A stretch of DNA of 64,000 bases from Mesorhizobium sp. AR07 (GTDB taxonomy: Bacteria > Pseudomonadota > Alphaproteobacteria > Rhizobiales > Rhizobiaceae), in the NCBI RefSeq assembly GCF_024746815.1, contig NZ_CP080525.1, positions 1,922,001 to 1,986,000 on the forward strand, in the 5' to 3' direction. The translations under genes were made by a program, and so were the position numbers. Every line of letters starts with the position of its first letter. Position 1 is the stretch's first letter. The notes below the pieces were generated by a model. The model ran no database searches. It saw only the letters and a list, made by a program, of their open reading frames with translations, and had not been told where the DNA came from. This document shows, piece after piece, positions 41,906-50,900 of the stretch.

Positions 41906-44196
41906 CCGTTCACAACATCAGACATGGTGACGCGTCCGATGGCGGCGCCGACGCGGTTGGCGGCCGGCTGTCGCGCGTCGACGGCCCGGCCAAGATCACC
42001 GGTGCCGCGAAATACGCCGTCGAACAGCAGCTCGAAGGACTCGCCTACGCCGTGCTGGTCGAAAGCACGATTGCAACGGGCAAGGTGCGCTCGATCGACA
42101 CGGCGGAGGCGCAGGAAGCACCCGGCGTGCTCAAGGTGTTGACGCCGGACACCATCATCAGCCTCAGGACCGCCTCGGACTGGTTCGGTACACCGCCGCC
42201 GGACAAGCCCTATTGTCCGCTGGCGCGCGACATCACCTTTTCGGGCCAGCATGTCGCGGCGATAGTCGCCGAGACTTTCGAGCAGGCGGTTGCGGCCGCA
42301 GCACTGGTCAAGGTCAGCTATGACGAGACGGCGGCCATCGTCGACCTCAGCGACGCCAAGGCCGGCGACGGCATTCCGATCGACGCCATGACCAAGGAAT
42401 GGGGCGACGCGCAAGGTGCTTTCGCCTCGGCCCCGGTCCGGATCTGCGCCGCCTACAACACACCGCGCGAATACCAGGCGCCGATGGAGCCGCATGGCCT
42501 GATCGCGCGCTGGGAGGGCGACCAGCTCACCGTATGGGAGCCGAGCCAGTGGCTGGACGGCATGGCCCGCACCTACGCCGAATGGTTCGGCGTGCCGTTC
42601 GAGAATGTGCGGTTGGTCTCGCCCTATATCGGCGGCGGCTTCGGCTCCAAGGCACTGGCGCTCGGCCACGGCGCGGTGGCCGCATGTGCCGCCAAAATGC
42701 TCGGCCGGTCGGTGAAGCTGGTGATGACGCGGCCGCAGACCTTCACTGGCTATGGCGGCCGTGCCGCGACGCGGCAGACGGTGACGATCGGCGCCGACCG
42801 GCAAGGAAAAATCCAGTCGATCGTGCATCGCGGCGTCAATGAAACATCCATCGACGGCATGTGGGTCGAGCCGCTTGGCTCGGTCACCTCGATCATGTAC
42901 GCGACACCGAACTTCTCCTCGAAGCAGAATGTCGTGCGGGTGAATTCGGTGGTGCCGGGCGCCATGCGCGCGCCGGGCGAAAACCCTAGCGCCTTCGGCA
43001 TCGAAAGCGCCATCGACGAGCTCGCTTACGAAGTCGGCATCGATCCGTTGGAGATCCGGCTCAGGAACTATGCCGAGCAAGACCCGGAGGCAAAAAAGGC
43101 CTGGTCTACCAGACAGTTGCGCGAGGCCTTTGCCGCAGGTGCCGAACGCTTCGGCTGGGCGAGGCGGACGCCCGAACCGCGCTCGATGCGCGACGGCAAC
43201 CAGCTGATCGGCTGGGGTGTGGCCGCCGGCACCTACCCGGTGCGGCGCGCCTATGGCGAGGCGATCGTGCGCATTCTCGCCGACGGCTCGGTCGAGGTCG
43301 AAAGCTCCTCGATCGACATGGGCCAGGGCACCTATACGATCCTGGCGCAGACCGCCGCCGAGACGGTCGGCGTGCCGACCGACAACGTCGTGGTGAAACT
43401 CGGCGACTCCCGCTTTCCCCGCGCCGGCGTCACCGGCGGCTCGCGGCTGGCCGGCGTCATGACCGGCGCTGTCTACAAGGCGGCGACCTCGGCGCTCGAC
43501 CAGTTGATCGGGCTGGCGATCGGCGATCCGCGCTCGCCGTTCCACGCGCTGCAGGCCAACACGCTGGTCGTCGCCAACGGCCGTATGTCGTCGCCACGCG
43601 GCGACGGCCCCGATGTCTCGATTGCCGAACTGCTGGCGAGCGTCGGCCACAACCACATCGAAGCCACCGGCGACACCATGCCGGCCAATTCGAGCGCCGA
43701 GGATCGCTACAAGAACTACACCACCATCGCCATGGCCGTGCCGCAAACCGAGGGCGATTATTCCCGCCACAGCTGGTGCGCGCATTTCATCGAGGTGCGC
43801 GTCGACGAGGATTTCGGCACGGTGCGCGTGTCGCGCGTGGTCTCGGCGCTGGATTCCGGCCGGCTCTACAACCCCAAACTCGCCGAAAGCCAGTGGAAGG
43901 GCGGCATCATTATGGGCATCGGCCAAGCGCTGCTGGAAGAAGGCATCGTCGACCGCCGCCATGGCCGCATCGTCAACAACAACCTCGCCGACTATCTGGT
44001 GCCGACCAATGCCGACATTCCCGACATCGAGGTGATCTCGGTCGGCATTCCCGACCTGCATTCCTCGGTGCTCGGCGGCAAGGGCGTCGGCGAACTCGCC
44101 ATCGTCGGCGTCGCACCGGCAATCGCCAACGCGATCTTCCACGCCACCGGCAAGCGAGTGCGCGACCTGCCGATCACGCTGGAGAAGCTGATTTGA
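41902..44196 (+). CDS. paoC: aldehyde oxidoreductase molybdenum-binding subunit (PaoC-type)
   Basis: The 764-residue catalytic subunit of the xanthine oxidase family has the cofactor-binding segments SPYIGGGFGSK and PGAMRAPGE, the DMGQGTYT loop and the C-terminal GGKGVGELAIVG. The last contains the Glu that acts as catalytic base. It oxidises aldehydes to acids with molybdenum-cytosine-dinucleotide as the usual cofactor in PaoC. No maturation gene of the PaoD/XdhC type is adjacent, so it must be encoded elsewhere. The TetR regulator is the probable controller. Confidence 0.92.
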   Translation: MTVHNIRHGDASDGGADAVGGRLSRVDGPAKITGAAKYAVEQQLEGLAYAVLVESTIATGKVRSIDTAEAQEAPGVLKVLTPDTIISLRTASDWFGTPPPDKPYCPLARDITFSGQHVAAIVAETFEQAVAAAALVKVSYDETAAIVDLSDAKAGDGIPIDAMTKEWGDAQGAFASAPVRICAAYNTPREYQAPMEPHGLIARWEGDQLTVWEPSQWLDGMARTYAEWFGVPFENVRLVSPYIGGGFGSKALALGHGAVAACAAKMLGRSVKLVMTRPQTFTGYGGRAATRQTVTIGADRQGKIQSIVHRGVNETSIDGMWVEPLGSVTSIMYATPNFSSKQNVVRVNSVVPGAMRAPGENPSAFGIESAIDELAYEVGIDPLEIRLRNYAEQDPEAKKAWSTRQLREAFAAGAERFGWARRTPEPRSMRDGNQLIGWGVAAGTYPVRRAYGEAIVRILADGSVEVESSSIDMGQGTYTILAQTAAETVGVPTDNVVVKLGDSRFPRAGVTGGSRLAGVMTGAVYKAATSALDQLIGLAIGDPRSPFHALQANTLVVANGRMSSPRGDGPDVSIAELLASVGHNHIEATGDTMPANSSAEDRYKNYTTIAMAVPQTEGDYSRHSWCAHFIEVRVDEDFGTVRVSRVVSALDSGRLYNPKLAESQWKGGIIMGIGQALLEEGIVDRRHGRIVNNNLADYLVPTNADIPDIEVISVGIPDLHSSVLGGKGVGELAIVGVAPAIANAIFHATGKRVRDLPITLEKLI

Positions 44197-44255
44197 GGGG
44201 TGAAACTGCCGGTCTCCCCCTCGTGGAGGAGATCGGCGGTTCTGCCGCTGGCCCC

Positions 44256-45014
44256 CTACTTCCCCTGCGGCTTCATGAACTGGCTGAGCAGATCCACCGG
44301 CAGCGGGAACACCACCGTGGACGAGCGCTCGCCGGCGATGTCGTGCAAAGCCTCGAAATAGCGCAGCTGCATGGCCTGCGGCTCGGCCGCCAGCATCCGG
44401 CCCGCCTCAACCAGTTTCGCCGCCGCCTGCTGTTCGCCCTCGGCATTGATCACCTTGGCGCGCCGCAGCCGCTCGGCTTCAGCCTGCTTGGCGATGGCGC
44501 GGATCATGTTCTCGTTGAGGTCGACATGCTTGATCTCGACATTGGAGACCTTGATGCCCCAAGCATCGGTCCTCTGGTCGAGGATCTCCTGGATATCGCT
44601 GTTGAGCTTGTCGCGCTCGGCCAGCATCTCGTCGAGCTCATGCTTGCCGAGCACCGAACGCAGCGTGGTCTGCGCCAGCTGGTTGGTGGCGGCCATGAAG
44701 TCCTCGACCTGGATGACCGCCCGCTCGGCGTCGACGATGCGGAAATACAGCACCGCGTTGACCTTCACCGAGACGTTGTCGCGCGAAATGACGTCCTGCG
44801 GCGGCACGTCCTGCACCACAACGCGCAGATCGACCTTCACCATCTGCTGGATGAAGGGGACGAGGATGATGAGACCGGGACCCTTGACCCCGGTGAAGCG
44901 GCCGAGCGTGAAGACCACGCCGCGCTGATACTCCCTCAGGATTCGGATGGCCGCGGACAAGAACATGATCACGACCAGCGCAACGATCAGATAGGCCACA
45001 TAACCAATCATCAT
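44256..45014 (-). CDS. slipin (stomatin-like SPFH protein)
   Basis: This SPFH-domain membrane protein has 252 residues: one N-terminal hydrophobic segment (residues 4-24), then [13 protein letters not shown] and [12 protein letters not shown], the SPFH core with [25 protein letters not shown], and a C-terminal coiled coil ([24 protein letters not shown]). Slipins form ring oligomers in membrane microdomains. The NfeD gene upstream overlaps by four bases. The slipin/NfeD pair is a widespread partnership in which NfeD cuts or stabilises the slipin C-terminus. Confidence 0.95.
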   Translation of the reverse strand: MMIGYVAYLIVALVVIMFLSAAIRILREYQRGVVFTLGRFTGVKGPGLIILVPFIQQMVKVDLRVVVQDVPPQDVISRDNVSVKVNAVLYFRIVDAERAVIQVEDFMAATNQLAQTTLRSVLGKHELDEMLAERDKLNSDIQEILDQRTDAWGIKVSNVEIKHVDLNENMIRAIAKQAEAERLRRAKVINAEGEQQAAAKLVEAGRMLAAEPQAMQLRYFEALHDIAGERSSTVVFPLPVDLLSQFMKPQGK

Positions 45015-46381
45015 TGTCTCGCTCCATTCCTTCCGGCGTCGCGCCGCCGCACCGTCAGCACGAGGTCGCTGATGTCGGTCACCTCGACGCTGTCACCCGG
45101 TGCGATAGGTTCGTCGGCCTTCGCCCGCCAGCGCTCTCCCTGGGCCAGCACATGGCCCTCGCCGCCCTGCCAGTCGAGGATCTCGGCCGGCAAGCCGCGC
45201 ATCGCCTCGCCGCCGACGCGCGGTGGGCTCCTGCGCGCCGCCCAGAGATAGGTGCCGGTCAGCAGCGCCAGCCCAAGCGTCAACACGGCGGCGGGACCGA
45301 TGACGGCCCATGACATGGCAAAGCCCGGACCCTCGACTCTCAGAAGCATGGCGGCGCCGAACAGAAAGGCGGCCACGCCGCTGAGCCCAAGCACGACGGT
45401 GGGATTGAAGGCCTCGATGACGAGGAAGGCGATGCCGAGCAGCATCAGGGCCAGGCCGGCATAGTTGATCGGCAAGAGATTGAGCGCATAGAGGCCGAGC
45501 ACGAGGCAGATGGTCCCGATGACGCCGGGCGCCACCGCGCCGGGGCTGGTGAACTCTAAGATGATGCCATAGACGCCGACCAGCATCAGGATGACGGCCG
45601 TGTTGGGGTCGGTGATGACGGCGAGCAGCCGAATGAACCAGCCGGGCTCCAGCGTCTCGACCGGCAGTCCTTTCGTCGCCAGAACCACTCTCCTGCCGGC
45701 CACATCGACCGTGCGCCCATCGGCCAGTTGCAGCAGCTCGGTGGTATCGACGGCGACGAAGTCGATAACATGTTCCCGCAGCGCCGCGTTGGCTGACAGG
45801 CTCGCCGCTTCGCGCACGGCCTTCTCGCCCCAGTCGCCATTGCGCCCGCGCAGTTCGGCAAGCGAGCGGATCAGGGCGACGGCGTCGTTCGTCACCTTGG
45901 CCATCATCGCGTCGCCCGCCGGCCGCCCGGTGGCGTCCTTCTCGCCCTTGTCCTTGTCGCCGCCCGGAAGCGACGGAAGCCCGCCCATCTCAACCGGCGT
46001 CGCCGCACCCAGATTGGTGCCGGGCGCCATCGCCGCGACATGGGTGGCGTAGAGGATATAGGTTCCGGCGCTGGCGGCATGGCCACCGGCCGGCGCGACA
46101 TAGCCGATGACGGGCACCGGTGAAGCGAGGATATCGGCGATCATCTCGCGCATGGAGGTGACCAGCCCGCCGGGCGTATCGAGCTGAAGGATGAGAACTT
46201 CGGCGCCCCGCGTCGCGGCTGCATCGAGCGCTTCCTTGAGCTGCCTGGTGCTTGCCGGCCCGATGGCGCCGTCAATGGCGACGCTCAGCGCAACCCTCTC
46301 GCTCCCGGCCGAAGAGAAGGGAGAAAAGACAGCTGCGGCGACGAAGGCCGCGGCAAGAAGGGCCACCCGCGCGAAGGTCAC
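45011..46381 (-). CDS. NfeD-family membrane serine protease
   Basis: The protein of about 456 residues has a signal segment, an N-terminal ClpP-like protease domain (catalytic Ser in [10 protein letters not shown], probable Lys in MMAKVTND), four or five membrane segments (about residues 240-380) and a C-terminal OB-fold NfeD domain ([20 protein letters not shown]). It is the long NfeD1b-type. No ATG is available; a GTG at 46381 has GGAG nine bases before it, and a TTG at 46387 is the alternative. It is coupled to the slipin gene by an ATGA overlap. Confidence 0.9.
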   Translation of the reverse strand: MTFARVALLAAAFVAAAVFSPFSSAGSERVALSVAIDGAIGPASTRQLKEALDAAATRGAEVLILQLDTPGGLVTSMREMIADILASPVPVIGYVAPAGGHAASAGTYILYATHVAAMAPGTNLGAATPVEMGGLPSLPGGDKDKGEKDATGRPAGDAMMAKVTNDAVALIRSLAELRGRNGDWGEKAVREAASLSANAALREHVIDFVAVDTTELLQLADGRTVDVAGRRVVLATKGLPVETLEPGWFIRLLAVITDPNTAVILMLVGVYGIILEFTSPGAVAPGVIGTICLVLGLYALNLLPINYAGLALMLLGIAFLVIEAFNPTVVLGLSGVAAFLFGAAMLLRVEGPGFAMSWAVIGPAAVLTLGLALLTGTYLWAARRSPPRVGGEAMRGLPAEILDWQGGEGHVLAQGERWRAKADEPIAPGDSVEVTDISDLVLTVRRRDAGRNGARQ

Positions 46382-46443
46382 GCTCAAAGCTCCATGGATT
46401 CAATATGGGTTGTATTTTGGCGAAGTCCATGAGGGGAGCCCAC

Positions 46444-46535
46444 GCCAGAACGGCAGCGCGCTGGAGAATAGCCCGACGAGCAGCGCGCTGGTCAGCATCG
46501 AGGGTGCGACCAGCGCTGTTCCCGCCTGCGCCGCG
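46444..46535 (-). pseudogene. remnant of an EamA-like transporter gene, copy A
   Basis: Read on the minus strand it encodes QAGTALVAPSMLTSAL then LVGLFSSALPFW, a membrane segment with the 'LLSSALP' hallmark of RhtA/EamA-type exporters. There is no start and no full gene. The same 92-bp piece is at 52709-52800 with about 88% identity by eye. Confidence 0.5.
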
Positions 46536-46611
46536 TCTTGGGCTGGGCCGCACCCGAATTGTCCTGAACAAGCGCCGCAGTGCTGTCTCGGCGGGACTCG
46601 CGGCCGCCGAA

Positions 46612-47571
46612 CTACCTGGCGCCGCTCGGCGTCGAGCCGAAGCGGCGGCGGAAACAGCGATTGAAATAGGATATGTCGGAGAAGCCGCTGAGCAGCGCGA
46701 TCTCGCTGATCCGCATCTGATCGTTGCGCCTGTCGCGGAGCATTCGATGCGCCTTCTGCAAGCGCAGTTCGAGAATACGCTCGGCAAAACTCACCCCGGT
46801 TTCCTGCAGGATATCGTGGACATAGCGCACGGAGAGCCGCAATTGCCAGGCAACGCTCTGGGCCGAAATGGCGGGATCGGCGAAATTGTCCCGCATCTTT
46901 TGCACGATGGCCTGCAGCCTTGCCGCGCGCAGGCCGCGCAGGCCCGCCAGTTCGGCGGCCTCGCCTTTGGCGCCGGTCGCCAGGCCGATCAGGTCGACGA
47001 TCGTTTCGGTGGCATGGCTGACAAGATCGGGAGAGAGCAAGGCAGGGCCTGCTTCCAGGAAGCTGCAATAACGCTTGAGCATATCGAGCGCCTCGTTGTC
47101 GGCTCCGATGCGCAGCGCCAGCCGGTCGTCGAGATGAGCGAAGGCGTTCTCCAGCACGACGCGAGGCAGCACCACATTGGCCCAGACATTGTTGTCGCCG
47201 CCGGTCATTTGCAACGCTTCCGAAGCCGAGACCAGCGCGGCTTCGCCCTTGCCAACGCTGTAGTCACGGCCAACCTGGGTGCCGCTGAGTACCGTCTCGC
47301 CATTGTTGACCAGCAGGAGATAGCCGTCACGGCCGTCGGCGGCGATATCGCTCGCCTTGCGGCTGGCATGGCTGATCGTCCCGGCCATCTGCCCTAGCAC
47401 CAGCGGCCCGACGGCCGTGGCTTCGATCGCGGCTTCGAACGACAGCTTCTCGGAAATCGTATATTCGACCGACCATATCTCGGCAACGTGGATGTCCTGC
47501 CAGAGCATGAACCGTGCGCGCTGGTCCAGATGCGGCGGCAGGTCGACTGACGAGAAGACATTCTTTTGCAA
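46612..47571 (-). CDS. AraC-family regulator next to the autotransporter
   Basis: The 319-residue protein has the AraC_binding_2-type N-terminal domain beginning FSSVDLPPHLDQRARFMLWQD and a C-terminal AraC helix-turn-helix pair (AISAQSVAWQLRLSVRYVHDIL and ISEIALLSGFSDISYFNRCFRRRFG). The only start that keeps the conserved first strand is a TTG at 47571, without a strong ribosome site. It is divergent from the autotransporter across 421 bp, so it is the natural candidate to control that gene. Confidence 0.85.
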   Translation of the reverse strand: MQKNVFSSVDLPPHLDQRARFMLWQDIHVAEIWSVEYTISEKLSFEAAIEATAVGPLVLGQMAGTISHASRKASDIAADGRDGYLLLVNNGETVLSGTQVGRDYSVGKGEAALVSASEALQMTGGDNNVWANVVLPRVVLENAFAHLDDRLALRIGADNEALDMLKRYCSFLEAGPALLSPDLVSHATETIVDLIGLATGAKGEAAELAGLRGLRAARLQAIVQKMRDNFADPAISAQSVAWQLRLSVRYVHDILQETGVSFAERILELRLQKAHRMLRDRRNDQMRISEIALLSGFSDISYFNRCFRRRFGSTPSGAR

Positions 47572-47992
47572 GGAGCAACCGAGCCTTTTCTACACTCACC
47601 TCTTCACTTGGACACGCAACGTACTGGACCCGACAACGGCTTGTCCAGAGCAGGAAATACTTGTGCTGTGGGCGACAATTTCATTGCTGCTTTGGACAAG
47701 AATTTGCCCGAACTTCATCGGTTCGGCTGGCAGAATGCCAGAAACACTCGGAAATATCCGTCAGGCCGGCGGCGCTCAATCCAACCGCCACGCTGGTCGT
47801 CGCCTATGGCCCGCATCGCATCGCCGCCCATGGCGCCTGTGGCGATCAATGGGGGCCAAACTGCCACAGTGCGCGGAAAAGGCACGGCACCTCGTTCCAG
47901 TCCAATTCCAGTGCGGCCCTGCCCAAGACAACAGCTGGGCTCCGGTGACATGTCAGCCTCAGGGCGAAACGACTGTCATGTCAGGGGATTGA
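47572..47992. other. divergent intergenic region, 421 bp
   Basis: The region lies between the AraC-type gene and the autotransporter. No full gene is seen. It includes a piece of apparent old coding sequence around 47780-47900 with no start or stop logic. The promoters of both flanking genes must be here. No binding site could be identified by eye. Confidence 0.35.
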
Positions 47993-50900
47993 ATGCCGCA
48001 GAATATATTTGAAGGCCGCAAGGCGACGCTGATGTCGACCGCGTCGTTGGGTTACCGCAACCTCTTGCGCAATCCTCGGCACATGGCCGGCGTCAGTTCG
48101 CTCGCGCTGATGCTTGGCTCGACCGGCGTGGTGGGAACGACCTTGCCGGCGGCGGCGGCGGACGCGACCTGGACGGGTACAACATCCAGCAATTGGTTCG
48201 ATCCCGCCAACTGGAGCCCGAATGCGGTGCCCGACGCCACCAATTTCGTCAATATCAACACGCTCACGCCGAACCCCACGGTGATAAGCGGCCTTGGCGC
48301 CAACGGGCTCGTGGTTCTCGTGGGCAGGAATGCCGGCGATGTCGGTTCGCTGAAAATCATCAACGGCGGGACCCTCAGTGATTCACAAGGCGCCGTAGGC
48401 AGATTCGCGGGCTCCACCGGCACGGTGACTGTGGACGGCGCGGGATCGGCATGGCTGCACGCCGACGATTTCTACGTCGCGGGCGAGGGCACGGGGACGG
48501 TCGCCATCCTCAATGGCGGCTTGATCAGCAATATCGGGGGTATCCTGGGGGACGGCAGCGAAGCCGTTGCAGTCCTGTCCGTGGACGGTGCCGGCTCGGC
48601 CTGGACCAACAGCTCAACCCTCGTCATCGGTCAACATGGTGCCGGTACGCTAGAGGTCACCAACGGCGGTGCCGTCAGCAACGCCGCTGGGTCCATCGGC
48701 AAATTCACTGGTTCGAACGGCTACGTCTCGATCGACGGTGCCGGCTCCACCTGGACCAACAGCGGATCGTTGACTGTCGGCGGTTACGGCATCGGCACTC
48801 TTGTGATCACCAATGGCGGCGCGGTCGGCAGCGACATCGGCTATGTCGGCTTGTATTCAGGTTCGACCGGCTCGGCGACGGTCGATGGTGCGGGTTCGAC
48901 CTGGACCAACAATGGGACACTCAAAGTCGGCAATGACGGCGACGGCGCGCTGGCAATCACGAACGGCGGTGTGGTCAGCAATGTTGACGGCTATGTGGCC
49001 TACAGCACCGATTCAACTGGCAAGGTGACGGTCGATGGCATCGGCTCAACCTGGCTCAACAGTGGGAACGCGTCTATCGGCCTCGACGGCACAGGCACGC
49101 TGAATGTTTTGAATGGCGGCGCGGTCACCGACAGCGTTGGCTACGTGGGGAACGACGCAGGTTCGTCCGGCACAGTGAAGGTCGACGGTGCGGGCTCGAC
49201 ATGGACCAATAGCTCGGATCTCTATGTCGGCAACAACGGCACGGGCACTTTGGCGATTACCAACGGCGGTGCTGTCAGCAATGTCATCGGCGCTGTGGGC
49301 TACGCGGCGGGCTCGACCGGCATGGTGATCGTCGATGGTGCCGGCTCGACTTGGACCAACAGCGGATCGCTGATTGTCGGCGATTTCGGCACCGGCACTC
49401 TGGCGATCATCCATGGCAGCGCTGTCAGCAACAGCTGGGGGGCTATTGGCTATTCGGCGGGCTCGACCGGCATGGTGTTCGTCGACGGTACCGGCTCGAC
49501 CTGGACCAACAGTTCCAACCTGGCTGTCGGCGATTTCGGCACCGGCACTCTGTCGATCACCAACGGCGGCGCTGTCAGCAATGACACGGCCTATGTCGGC
49601 AATTCGGCTGGCTCGACCGGTACGGTGTTCGTTGCAGGCGCCGGCGCGACCTGGACCAGCGCAGACCTGTTCATCGGCGGTCTCAGCACCGGCACGCTGA
49701 CGATCTCGAACGGCGGCGCAGTCAGCAGTGACTCGGCCTATGTTGGCTACGGTGCCGCCTCGATCGGCACCGCAACGGTCGACGGCGGGGGCTCGACCTG
49801 GACCAACAATGGAACACTCAAAGTCGGCAATGACGGCGACGGCGCGCTGGCAATCACGAACGGCGGTGTGGTCAGCAATGTTGACGGCTATGTGGCCTAC
49901 AGCACCGATTCAACTGGTAAGGTGACGGTCGATGGTATCGGCTCAACCTGGCTCAACAGTGGCAACGTGTTCATCGGCCTCGATGGCACAGGCACGTTGA
50001 ATGTTTTGAATGGCGGCACGGTCACCAACAGCATTGGCTACGTGGGGAACGACGCAGGTTCGTCCGGCACAGTGAAGGTCGACGGTGCGGGCTCGACATG
50101 GACCAATAGCTCGGATCTCTATGTCGGCAACAACGGAACCGGCACTCTGGCGATCACCAACGGCGGTGCTGTCAGCAATGTCATTGGCGCTGTGGGCTAC
50201 GCGGCGGGTTCGACCGGCACCGTGTTGGTCGACGGTGCGGGCTCGACTTGGACCAACAGCTCGGATCTCGTTGTCGGCGGCTCCGGCACGGGCACACTGA
50301 CGGTCGCGAACGGTGGTTTCATCAACAGCGGAATCCTGACCATCGGCAACTCCGGAAGCGGCACGCTGGCCCTCTCGAACGGCGGCAAGGTCAACAGCAC
50401 CTATGGTGTTGTCGGCGATGCTGCTACGGGTGTTGGTACGGCAACGGTCGATGGTGTGGGCTCGACATGGAGCAACGGTTCGGCCCTCTATGTCGGCAAC
50501 ACCGGCACCGGCACGCTGACCATCTCGAATGGCGGCAAGGTCACCAATGCCATAGGCGTTCTCGGAGATTTCTCGGGATCTCGGGGCATGGCGATGGTGA
50601 CTGGTGTCGGGTCGACCTGGGCCAATGGTTCAAACCTGTTTGTCGGTCTGACTGGCTGGGGAACGTTGGCGATCGCGAATGGCGGTGCGGTCACCAACAG
50701 CGAGGGCCATATTGGTGACTTCGCAGGCGCCAAAGGTTCAGTGACGGTCGATGGCGCGAACTCGACCTGGATCAGCCTTTCGGATCTGGTCGTTGGCAGT
50801 GCGGGCACTGGCACACTGAATGTCTCGAACGGCGGCGCGGTTTCGGTCGGCGGCATCGTCAACATTGCCAGCCAGGTGGGCTCCGTCGGCACGCTCAACA

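Noticed and set aside
41839..44142. 767-codon minus-strand frame opposite the molybdenum subunit
   Set aside because: The plus strand clearly encodes PaoC; the antisense frame has no recognisable motif and is a codon-bias artefact.
47780..47900. Stretch reading TLVVAYGPHRIAAHGACG, reminiscent of CpaD pilus proteins
   Set aside because: The match is a few residues, with no start, stop logic or pilus genes nearby.
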